Shown here: positions 12,301 through 24,300 of the stretch, in pieces
How positions within the stretch are numbered: position 1 is the first letter of the stretch
Layout: each line of letters opens with the position of its first letter
NCBI GenBank assembly: GCA_947652115.1
Contig: OX393562.1
Location: 11,312,646 to 11,376,645, forward strand
Direction of reading: 5' to 3'
Origin: Blastomussa wellsi
Lineage: Eukaryota > Cnidaria > Anthozoa > Scleractinia > Plerogyridae
Length of the DNA stretch: 64,000 bases
Notes under the pieces: model-generated
Told to the model about the DNA's origin: nothing
The model's database searches: none
The model's input: the letters and a program-made list of their open reading frames with translations, nothing else
Program-made: the position numbers and the translations under genes

Positions 12301-15300
12301 ATGAATTCGCCGGCGAACTTTCTCAAGATGAATTCAAAGACCTCATTTCAAAATTGAAAGAAACACAGTTCTCCTGCCTTGTGTTCGCACTTCAGTACCC
12401 TTTCGGAATAAAATTCCACACACCTCACCCCTCACCCCAATTAAAAATTAAAAATGAATAAAAATTCACAAATATAAAATGGCGGACTTATCAAAACTCG
12501 ATGACTTGGACTTGTCGGGCTTGTACTTGCTTGAAGCTGAGGCAGCGAGCGCGCCCGCCGGCATTGTCCCCGCTGTTGTTTCAACGCAGCCTGATATCCC
12601 CGCGATGCGCGAGCAGTTGGCCCGGCTTGTGTCAACAGGAAAATCAAAAGAAGCCATCGGGGAGCAGCTTTCACACGAGCAAGTGAAACGCCTCTCTGAC
12701 AAAGATGTCGAGAAATACACCAAACGCTACCAGGCTTATGTGGGCTCAAAAACAACGGACAGCTTGATCGACAGCATCATTTTTCTTACAACCAAAGCGG
12801 TCGGAATGGCCGTCGACATCGACGACATCAATGCTCTGCAAAAAGATCTGAGAAACGACTGGATCATCAGCAATGAGCTCTCCAACCTGGCCGGCAGCGC
12901 CGCTTTGTCTTGCGGCCGTTTTCTCGCTCTGGCCAACGCAGTGCTGATCACAACAAAACACATTGATTTCAGCGGAGGCCCCCCCGGGGATCCAAAATTT
13001 TGGGACGGACAGCCTGTGCACATTGCCCCTGAGGTTGACACACCAACTAATGAATAATTACACAGAAGTTGCAAAGTAATATTCAGAATTGAATATTAAT
13101 TTTGTTTTTATACAATGGCTGAAGAACAACCAACCGCACAAGCAAACCCAGTTGAGCAAACACCACCACAGACGAGTCAAGAAACTTCACAAACGCCGGC
13201 ACCACAGACGAGCCAAGTAACTTCACAAACGCCGGTAACAAAGCCCAAAAATCCCAAGCGAGTGGCTGCTGGCATAGATATTGCAAAAAGAACTCGGGAG
13301 GCCCGCGCAGCGCACAAACAAGCTTATGAAGAGAAAATGGCAAAACAATCTGCACCTGCAGTGGGGGTGGAAACCACAACAGAGCCCGCACCAAAGCCTG
13401 CTGCAGAAAACGGTCTCACCACAAACCAATTGATCGCAGTCGCCGGAATTGGCGTCACGCTTCTCACAACTTATGTCAAGCGTGAAGACATCAAGGCCTT
13501 TTTCAAAAAGAACCAGGCAACTTCTGTGGAGCAAGCCCCACAACCAACCCACGTGGATGCGGAACCTTCACCACAGACTCCGAAACCGAAGCCGAAAAAA
13601 CGTGGAATTCGGTATATGGATGATTAATTTCATTTGAATTTTTGTTTCGTCATAATTCCACCCGCGCAATGGATGAAGATGTGCCCAAAAAAAAAATTTC
13701 TTTTGAACTTTTATTTTTTTCTTTCATACCAAACATGTCTGACAACAAGCTCGTTAAAACCGTTCTGGATGCCGCGACTCTCGTTGGCCTCACTGTTGGC
13801 ATTGAGTGGGTTGCCAAAAAAGCGTTCAGGATAATTTTTACAGATGACCCTTCAGATTCTGTCGAAAACTTCGCAATGTTCACTGTAACAGAATTGAAAA
13901 ATTTTATAAATACAACAGAAATTATTGTGAAAAAATATGAAGAAGCAATCAAAACGATCCGGAGAGAATTGGAAGAAGCATTGAAAATGTTGAGAGAGGA
14001 AAAAACGGAAGAGGAGACAGTAAAAAATAAAATAGAACAATTGAATGAATTGGAAAGGCTCAGGGATTATGAAATGGATGAGCTTGAATGTTCGAAAAAA
14101 CAATTGAAAGACAAGTTGAGATGTTTGTAATCAAAACAAGTTGAGATGTTTGTAATCAAAAAATGAAAGTTGCCAAAAAAAATTTCTTTTGAACTTTTAT
14201 TTTTTTTCTTTCATACCAAACATGTCTGACAACAAGCTCGTTAAAACCGTTCTGGATGCCGCGACTCTCGTTGGCCTCACAGCAGGCATTGGGTGGGTTG
14301 CCAAAAAAGCGTTCAGGAGAAGTTTTACAGATGACCCTTCAGATTCTGTCGAAAACTTCGCAATGTTCACTGGTGTGATGGCGGGCAGCATCTGGCTCAA
14401 GAAGTACCTGGAGGACCAGAAAATCTTACCCGACAAACTTTGAGAAAATCATTTGAAAAAATGTCGCCGATTTTATAATCATGGCAAGTATCGCAATTAT
14501 GGTTGGCGGGGCTGTGTTGAACGCAGCGGATTTCATCGGCGGCAATTATCTGGCGAAGGCTTTTGGAGGCAGTGACAAGGCCGCTCTTGAAGAAAAAGAG
14601 CGCCACGACCGGGCTCTCGAGGCGTATCAAGCTGCGTACGCCAAATATTCGCGCGACCGCACCAAACTTCTCGACTGGATTGCAACAAACGCGCAGATAA
14701 AGCTTCAGAATCTGTCGAAAACTTCGCAATGTTCACTGGTGTGATGGCAGGCAGCATCTGGCTCAAGAAGTACCTGGAGGACCAGAAAATCTTACCCGAC
14801 AAACTTTGAGAAAATCATTTGAAAAATTCCGCCGATTTTATAATCATGGCAAGTATCGCAATTATGGTTGGCGGGGCTGTGTTGAACGCAGCGGCTTTCA
14901 TCGGCGGCAATTATCTGGCGAAGGCTTTTGGAGGCAGTGACAAGGCCGCTCTTGAAGAAAAAGAGCGCCACGACCGGGCTCTCGAGGCGTATCAAGCTGC
15001 GTACGCCAAATATTCGCGCGACCGCACCAAACTTCTCGACTGGATTGCAACAAACGCGCAGATAAAGGCAGAGGCCAAGCAGAACTTCACCAACACTGAC
15101 TACGCTTTCAAACTTTATAACAAGGCGCATCCTGAAGAGCAAATGGCTCCTCCCAAAGAGCCCAAATTTTCTGATTTTTATCAACCAAGCCAGCAGCAAA
15201 AAAAAGGTGAACTCATGTTCGTCGGGGCCGGGGCTCTCGCTTTGGGCTACGCTGCTTTCCGGTTCTTTTAAACTTTTTTTACCTCTTTTTTATATGGATT

Positions 15301-18300
15301 TCTACTGTGTGAATGAGAAGAAGATCACCCCCAACGTTCGTGGGAGTGAAAGACTCGGAAAAACCAAAAATGGGCAAACCTTTCTGAAAGTCAAATGCGC
15401 CTCTTGCGGGAAAACCAAAACAAGATTCATCTGCTAACATTTAAACTTTTTTTCACCTCGTTTATATGGACACCAAACTCGCGAAGATATACTACAGCCC
15501 TGGCGGTTATTGGAAAGGCATTGCCGCCATCAAAAAACTGGCCGCGGCTGCAAAAGTCCCGGAAGACACCGCAAAAAAGTGGTTGATCAAGCAAGCCCTC
15601 TGGCAGATATTCCTGCCGGCGCCGAAGCATATTCCTCGACCGAAATTCGACGTGTCCTTACCCAACAAGGTCCACCAGGCGGACCTTCTTTTTTTGCCTC
15701 ACGATAAACTGCCTCGCGGTCGCAAAGTCTGGAAATACGCGCTGAACGTTGTCGACGTGGCCAGCCGTTTCAAAGAGTCCGAACCCTTGACCTCGAAAAA
15801 TTCTGACGAGGTTGCTCAGGCTTTTCAGAAAATTTACAAGCGCGGCCCTTTGAAATGGCCTGAAATGTTGCAAGTTGACCCTGGGCGCGAATTCATGGGC
15901 GCCGTGACGAAAGTCATGGAAAACCACAAAACTTTCATCCGGCGCGGGCGCGTCAACATTCACCGCGATCAGGCCATTGTTGAACGTTTCAATCGCACCC
16001 TTGCCGAACGCCTGTTCGGTCACCAGTATGCCGTGGAAATGCGGCTGCCTGAGGGTCAGAGGTCCAGGGCATGGGTGAAAAGACTTCCTGAAGTTGTTTC
16101 GGCTTTGAACAACGAGGTGACCAGCCTCATCGGAAAGAAACCCGCTGTTGCAATCAAAGAGAAATCTGTTTATTCGAAACCTTCGACTGCTTATCACAGA
16201 CCTGTTGGGAAGGATGAAAAAATCCTGCCATATCTTGTTCAGGTTCGTCATCTTTACGAACCTGGTGAGCTTGAAGGGGGGAAAAAAAGAGCCACGGATC
16301 CGGTTTGGTCTTTGAAAGTTTTCACCATTGAAAAGGTTTTCCAAAAACCCGATCAACCTTTTCTGTACTATTTACACGATGGACCCAAGCGCGGCTTTGT
16401 GCGTGAAGAGCTGCTGGTTGTCCCTCCAAACACCATTCTACCGCCGGCCAGCGTTGACTGAACGCGAGGCAAGCCCCACAGTTGAAGAAATAAATGTCAG
16501 TTGAAGAAATGGGACGCGGGCGCAACGGTGTAACAGTTCAAAACGCAAGAAAAAACAAAAAACGAATACAGAGAGACGTTAACAATGAAAATTCTTTTGT
16601 TTTTACAAGAAACGTTCCCTCACAAAAAGAAGACTTTTTTCTTGACCCCAACTATGTTGAATTTTTGCGCAGTTTGGACCCGCGCGAGGTTTTCCAAACT
16701 TTAAAGAGTTGAAAAATCAATATCTGCCAACAGTTCTTCCAAATCTTGAAGATCGACATCTTTCCATTCATCTTTTTTGAAGCCATATGCTTTTGTGTGG
16801 ATCCCGTCATCCGCAATCCAGCGTTTTGAATCAAAGGCAGACAGTGAAATCTTGTTCACGTGCATGCCCCAGATTTCATGCCCCTCGCTCCGCAGAATGT
16901 TCATACCATGCCTCAGCTGTTTCTTCTCACCAAAAATCATTTCGCGGTACTGCTCGTGCTTTATTTTTTTCTTGACGACGCACTTTTTCACACCTTTCGC
17001 TTTTTTGATATTTTTTTCGTCCCCTCGCAAGATGGAGTACATTTTTGACCTGAGACATATGCATTCCGCGATGGGTGTCCCCGCGCATTCATCTTTCATT
17101 TTGCCCAAAACCTTTTTGTTGGTGTTTGAGTGAAGTGGACGATCTTGCGGGTAATCACTCAAGTCATACAATGATTTGTTTCTTGCAACGTCTTTGTAAA
17201 CGTCTTCTGTTTCGATCTCCAGCAGAAGGCTGTCCGTGTCTGTGTACAAAAGTTCACATTTTGGTCCGTACTGCTTTTTCAGGTGGTTGTAGAAAAAGTC
17301 GTACATGAGGATCTTGCTGTTGTCCAGGATCGTCATGCCCGTGTACACCGGTTTGTTCAGCAGAATTTTTCCTTTGTGCATGTGGATGCCCGCCATATCA
17401 TTTGTGAATTCAACAAACCTTGAGTACAGGGGGCTGGCAACCAGTTTTCTGATTTTGTTGTCTTCATCACCGCGCACGATTTTTATGTCCACGCGTTTGC
17501 GCAGGTTCTCCATTGTTTTACCGAAGACAGAGTTGTTCATGAGCTTGTAGAAGTTCTTTTCAAAGTCGCTTTTTGCTTCTTTTCGGAACTCTGTGTTCAT
17601 CATGATGTACGGTTCCATCCAGCGCTCTTGATCGAACTCGAGCACCTTGTGGACTTTTTTCAGTTTCATGCCCTGTTTCAGATAAAACTGGAGGTTTCTG
17701 TAATGCACAACGTAGTTGTTTTTGTCTTCAAGCGTCAGCAGCAGCTTCTTGTCTTTGGGTGGTTTCAGATCAAGCTTTTCCATCAAACGATTTTGATAGT
17801 CCGACATGTCCTCTTTTTTTACCGCCTTTTTTTCCGGTGCAAGCGGATAGCTGTTGTGCTCTTCATGCAGTTCCACCGGATATTCAAGGTCAACCTCGAG
17901 AATCCAACCAGTTTTTGCACCCTCTTTTTTCTTTTGGATTTCTTCTTCGGTCGGCATGACGCGTTTCCATTTGAAATTCCTCAATGGCAGGGGCTTGCAC
18001 ATGGCCCAACCGTAAAGGTTATTTGCATCGAGATACATTATCCAACTTTTCGGTTTGGTCTCATCAAAACCTTTGCACATTGGGTTGTTTGCTTTGGCGT
18101 GTCTCTTGCTTGCCATTGAAATCCCGCCGCGCATCCCCCTTTCCACAAACAAATGCATGTCGATGTCTGTGAAAAGCTCCAGCTCGACGCCTGTCATTTT
18201 CAAGAGCGCGTCCCAGCTCAATCCTGGTGATGTGAAATAATGCGCCGGATCCAGCCCATACTGCTTTTGGCATAAGCCTCTGAAGTTTTCAAAAACATCT

Positions 18301-21300
18301 GCCAGAAGGGCAACATCCGTTTGCACATAGAGATCGTGATAATCTCCAAGATTTTTACACTCAAACGTTTTCCAGACTTTCTGTGCGTGCGCATATTCAG
18401 CATCTGAAATTCCTTCGTCATTCAGTTTGCTGTAAAACTTGTCTTTTTCCGGAAGTTTTGTCTCGTCGAATTTCACCCATGAGTCCATGTACTCATAAGG
18501 ATAAACACCTTTTTGGAACAAAAGATCACTTCCCTTTGAGATTCTTTCTGTGTTTTTCAAAGCCTCTTTTGGTGTTGCTTTCACAAGTGAATCGAGGCTC
18601 CCCTGCAGAAAATTCAAGCTGTCTATGAAGTGCAGGCCCCCCATGGAAAATGTGATGTACTTTTCCATGTTGTTGGCGATGCATTTCACTTCTTTTTCTT
18701 GCTGCGCTATCGCTTGCATCAAGTGGTGCGCATCATAACCTCTCAGATTGTGAAATACCACTGGAATTGGGAATGTTTTGGGCTTCAACTTCAGTTTGAA
18801 ATTGCACTCGTTGTGCGCGGCTCCGCGGAACTTGCCTGTCACGTGGCAGTGGTCTTTTACAGCGTCTCTGAAAACTGGTTGGATCAACTGTTTTTCACAA
18901 AATCGGCATTTTTCTTGTTTTTCCGCCGCTTCTTTTTGTTCTTTTGCCAACTTTTTCATGCAAATGAAATCCAGCTTCTTTTGCGCAAACCAGAAACATT
19001 TTTTGTGAACCTGCCCCAAATATTCGTCTTTGTTTTTGTTCCATGCTGGCAATGAGTCGAGGAAATTTTCTTTCATCAAACTTTTGTTGCATATATGGCA
19101 TTCTGTTGCGCTTTTGAAATTTTCCCAATCTTTTGGTGACATCGCAACCGGTTTTGGTTCTTCCACACTTTCTCTCAATTTTTCTTCCTCTTGCACGATG
19201 TCGTTCAGAAAGTTCCCCACCGCATTTTTTCCCCTCCAGACTTTTGTGTTCATGATTTTTCCATCACTTCTAACACTCATCCAGGCGTACCCGCACGCTT
19301 CGTGCCATTCAGTTTTTTCTGTGAAACTTTTTTCTTTGCTCTCTGGCCCTCGCTCGCATGTCGAGATTTTTTTCACAAGTGCCTCAAAATCAGCATAAAT
19401 CAGGAACGGGTCCTTCATCTGTTTGTGGAAATTCTGGAATGAAAGCTTGTTTTTCCCTTCTTCCGGCGTGTCAATCCTTGTGGGTCTGCCCTCCAAGCCG
19501 TTGCAATATTTTTCATGCTCTGCAAGCAAATCCGCTCTTGTGTAACCTGTCAGGCACATCATGCAGTAGTGCTTTTTGCAGCATCTTTTTGTCTGATCAA
19601 ACAACAAAGCGCTCACCCTTTTGACAAAACAGTAATGTTGAATTTCTCCTGACTCAATCAGAATCAAATTAATTCGTGGCAAGTTTTTCTCACTCACATG
19701 GTGGAATATCACGCAGTTTTTTTCCCAGCCAAAGACGTTTATTGCCAGATGTGCGTTTTGTTTTTCAAGCTTTTCAATCTGTGACACCGGTGTTGGAAAA
19801 TTGATGCCTGTCCAATTTATTCCGTCGTTGACCGGATATTTGCTTGGCCTTTGTGGGTTCTTCCCGTCTCTTGGTGGGTATAAAGCTGCTCTGAGCGCCC
19901 ACTTCAAACATTCGTTGTCTGTGTTTTTCACATTTACAATTGCTTTCTTGGCCGCAAGTTTGGCCGGCAGTGGCAACCATGTTCCCCCGCTCAATGGCTG
20001 AAAGCGCGCGACATTCACGTATGCGACCATTACTTCAACAAAATCCCATCCTGATCCTTCTGCTGACCAGTTCTCGATTTCTCCATTGATCTGGTCAATA
20101 AATTCATCGAATTTCTCTACAAACTTTACTTCGTCTTCCAGATCTTTCTGAAAGAAAATATATGGATCGTCGTTTTTGAAATAAACTTCTTTTTCAACCG
20201 TTTTCGTGCCGCCTTCTCCATCGTCAATTTCTCGTGAAAACTTTACTCTCATTCCGAAACCCACTTTCACGTTTTTCAATGAAACAATTTCATTTTTCAC
20301 CACATTTATGAACTTATCTTGATAAAGGTTTGCAAAAGTGTAAAGATCTTTGTTGTTTGGGTCATTTTCTCTGAATCTCATCGACCAGACGCGGAGCCAT
20401 TCACGGTAATTTGTTTGTGAAATCATAAAAATTTCCGTGAAGACGATTCTTTTCTGGGTCCAATGTTTCTTGTTGAATTCTGGGGGTTTGACCGTAAAAC
20501 ATTTGCAGTACATCGTTTGAATAGTCAGCTGCGGCCATGTTCGCGTATATGGATGCGCGCACACTTCTTCAAATGGAAAATAATTCTGGCACACTTTGTG
20601 CAAAATATGCAAGAGTGGTTCTGGCACACTTTTGTGAACGCATGTGCAAAATTGGTGTTTTTTCCCACACACATAGAAAGGAGTGGTTTTGGACACACCG
20701 GGGTTAAAATTTGTTGTCGATGCAAACACGGCGACAAATTTGGAGCCGTGTTTGCATCGTCAACAAATTTTAACCCCGGTGTGCTAAAACCACTCCTTTC
20801 TATGTGTGTTAGCATTTTGTACGCTAATTGGAACTGGGCATGGGTGTTGTTAATGCGTTTTTCACGTACATTTGGAATAAAGAAGCACTCGTTAATTTTC
20901 GAAGACTGCAAATTGTAATCCCCGGGCTTGTGCATGCAATTTTATTATCCTTTCAAAGTAACCTCGAACTGATTAGATTACCTTTACTAATTGCGCTCGA
21001 TTACCACCATTGAGGATGCAAGACTGAGTCATACATGTTTCCCTTTCAGATGTTTGATGTCCTTCATAAAGATGGATCTACCAGATTCAGCATCAAAATT
21101 GACAAGGGTTGTTCCACCTGCTATAACGTCAGACTATTAAAGGTAAACTATCATGAACGTATCTTTTTAGCATCATAGATCATCGGTGTCCTTCTCCCTT
21201 AGAAGTATTCAGAATTCAGGCACTAAATCAGATATCATACGGGTTTCAGGCGGGTAAGGTAGGTTATTTTCTTTATTAGGACGACCCACAATCCAAATCC

Positions 21301-24300
21301 TGCTGTTTAAAATAAATAGAATCAACGGTAATGAGGATACGAAAAATAAATTATGCATATTGCATATTATTCTAGATAATACACATTGTAGATATTTTAA
21401 ATCCCCCGAGGAAGGACGGCTTGACTATCCGAGATATCGGGAAAAGAAATTCTCAAGTCGTTTTTTTTTTCTTTGCCGTTTTTTCATTACCGTTGATTCT
21501 ATTTTTTTTACCCTGATATCATAGCAGGGAATTCTTTCTGTTGCATTTTCTTGCTCAATAAGCTGACATGTAAGTGCAAATGTCAATCTAACAAGTTGCA
21601 AAAGAGGTAACAAAATTACTGAAGAAAACAATTTTGACCGTATGTGATCTATTCAAACGGCTAATTCCCTACTGTTTTATTGTTTTATTGTTTTTTTTTA
21701 TTGTAATTTTGCCACACAATAAAATGAAAATAAAAGGAAGACAATAGGTTAATGCAAGTTACTGTCCACTCGCCATTTTTTGAAGGCGATGAAGCCCCTG
21801 GCAATGCACCTGAAATCGTCTGGAAACTTACATGTCACAGTTTGGCAGACACTTGTAAGAAGTAAACCCGACTATTAAAAATAAATGCTGAGAGATACTG
21901 AGAGAATTGCGATTCTTTGCTCAACAACAATCTTTGTTTGTACCAAAAAATATAATAAATTATGAATAAATAAGTGAAACGTACAAATAGTTTATGGTAC
22001 TGGCTGCTGGAATAACCACAGGGCTAAAAAGAACAGACAGCCAATATCTTCACCATAAATTAAAATGATCTGAACAGTCGGTACAAGACGATACATAAAG
22101 TAAGTGGTAGCTAGTCACATACAACACAAACACACATGAAGGAGAAGGTTTATACAAAGCCATCAAAGAAAGCACACGAGATTATAATAATATCTCTACA
22201 ATCAAGCGGATAGGAAAATTAATTATTGGGCAAATTATTATGAGAGCTCCACGAGGTACCTAAAGGTCTTTTTACTAAGTTTACTTTATTTCGACGCGTT
22301 CTTTCTCAGATGTACGTGGAGTTAACAGGTGATGACAGTCAAGGCAGTACAGTTCCTGCTATTGTTGATGTCCAAGTACGTCACCTAAGCGGATCATACT
22401 TCCGAGCAGGAGATAACACCATCAAGCAATACCGCCAGCCCTTAGGATCCTACAGGAACATCCCATTTAACCGGTTCGCTATTTCTGACGTCAAAAAATG
22501 CAACGAGGAAACACAAAAAGGAAACAGTAAGTCGCTCATTAATAAAAAGACCCAAAGGTCACTTGTAATATAATTCAGTATAGATCTAATTTTACACTTA
22601 CAAGAGGTCTCAATATATGAAAAGTGGATGAAGTTGTTCCAGCAAAACTCTTCGCTTTTGTGTTTTGCTATGCTACCTTGAAAGAAGAGCCCTTTCTGTG
22701 GTAGATACTGTAATTATATTTGGTTTGTGGCTATGTACTTCCGGTTCCGTTTACTAATTAATACCGTCGTGCATTGCGAAGTGTGTATTTCTTCGAGTAA
22801 AAGAATCAGTTGTCTTCGCCATTTCACCTCTTTCTAGTTTATTTTAGCAGCTCGAAGGCATCACATGGTGTCAGAAGTAAACTAAAAGTAAAAACCCTGA
22901 AGAACATGGCGTTAAGCGACTTAGAAAGCCCGGTAATGCAATGGGAAGGCGACAACCTGAAAGAAAACTGGCGTCGTTTCAAGCAACGCGTCGAACTTAT
23001 GTTTACAGAACCACTCAAATCAAGAAACGAATCAGAAAACTCAAAAGTCCAGCTATTTGCTAATTCGGGTCGGTCAGAAAGAAGAAGACATCTACAACAC
23101 ATGGACCGACATCTCTGCCGGAGGAAGACCACCAGAAGCTACAAACATACTACGATCGTTTCGAGAATCACGTAAGTCCTAAAGCAAACCCAGTATTTGC
23201 CAGGTGCCCAGCGCGTGGTCAGGCATGTCTCTATTGTAAGAAGCTAGGTCACTTTGTAGAGGTCTGTCAGTCAAAAGCTCGCAGACAACAGATTCACGCT
23301 GTGGAAGGTTCAGAGAGTGCTTCCGCCGAATCCCCCTTTAAAGATATCGTCTTTGAATCTATCACCATCGCAAATCTGGCATATGCAGGCCCAAAGTCTA
23401 GTGGAGACGAAGTGTTCGTGTCAATTGAAGTAAGTCTATCACAAAGTTCTAATAGGAAGACCATGCTAAAGGTCAAGCTTGACACAGGTGCCCAAGGCAA
23501 CATACTCCCCATGAGGATTTACCGTGAGATGTTTCCACACCAAATTGACAGAAATGGTAAGGTCAAACCCAATGCTCTGTCACCCTCAAATATTGTGCTC
23601 ACTGCGTGTGGAGGTTCACGGATCAACCACCATGGTGTAGTCACTATCCCCTGCGCTTACGGAGGTGTTAGCTCCACTGCATCATTCTATGTCACTGACA
23701 CCCCAGGTCCAGCAATTCTAGGCTTGCCAACCTCCACTGGTCTGAGCCTTGTTGAAGTTCAACTTCACTATACAGACACAATACCTCCACACCAGCGGTG
23801 CATCTGGTGCACACACAATCAACAACTCCCCAGAGCAGCCAAAGGAGACCTCTCCAATTAAGAATAGACAGGATTTGATTGCTCAGTACCCCGAGTGTTT
23901 CAATGGCATCGGAAAGGAGAATATCGTATTACACTGGATCCCAGCGTCCCACCAGTGGTCCACCCATCGCGACGTGTGCCAATCAGTCTCCGGGACGACA
24001 TCAATAACGAATTGGATGATATGGTTAAGAATGGCATCATCACTAAAATTGAAGAAGGTGAACCCACGTCATGGCTAACAGCCTGGTCTACCGGCGGAAA
24101 CAAAACGGGAGATGACCTCAACGCAGCCATTCAAAGAGAGCATCACGTTACCCCTATCCTAGAAGAGATCCTACCAAAGTTCACGGGGGCTACAGTTTTC
24201 TCTTTTCCTGATGCAAAATGCGGATATTGTAACGTTGTTACAACTTTGAACAGCCCATTCGGGCGATACAGGTTCAACCACATGCCCTTTGGACTGAAAA

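Larger units (their letters stand above)
4785..20808 (+). mobile_element. Polinton A (Maverick-type, apparently complete)
   Basis: A 16,024-bp element flanked by the 6-bp direct repeat TTAGCA. The ~305-bp terminal inverted repeats are nearly identical. It codes for an rve-type DDE integrase, a family B DNA polymerase, a packaging ATPase, a major capsid candidate, a single-jelly-roll penton candidate and about a dozen accessory proteins, all with open frames. Size, 6-bp duplication and gene set are the Polinton/Maverick hallmarks (related viruses have been called adintoviruses). I found no protein with an adenain-like His-Asp-Cys protease pattern, which is unusual for the group. It sits within one intron of the host gene. 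Confidence 0.93.

Noticed and set aside
15658..16356. 232-codon ORF antisense to the integrase
   Set aside because: Shadow of a conserved gene with clear catalytic motifs on the other strand.
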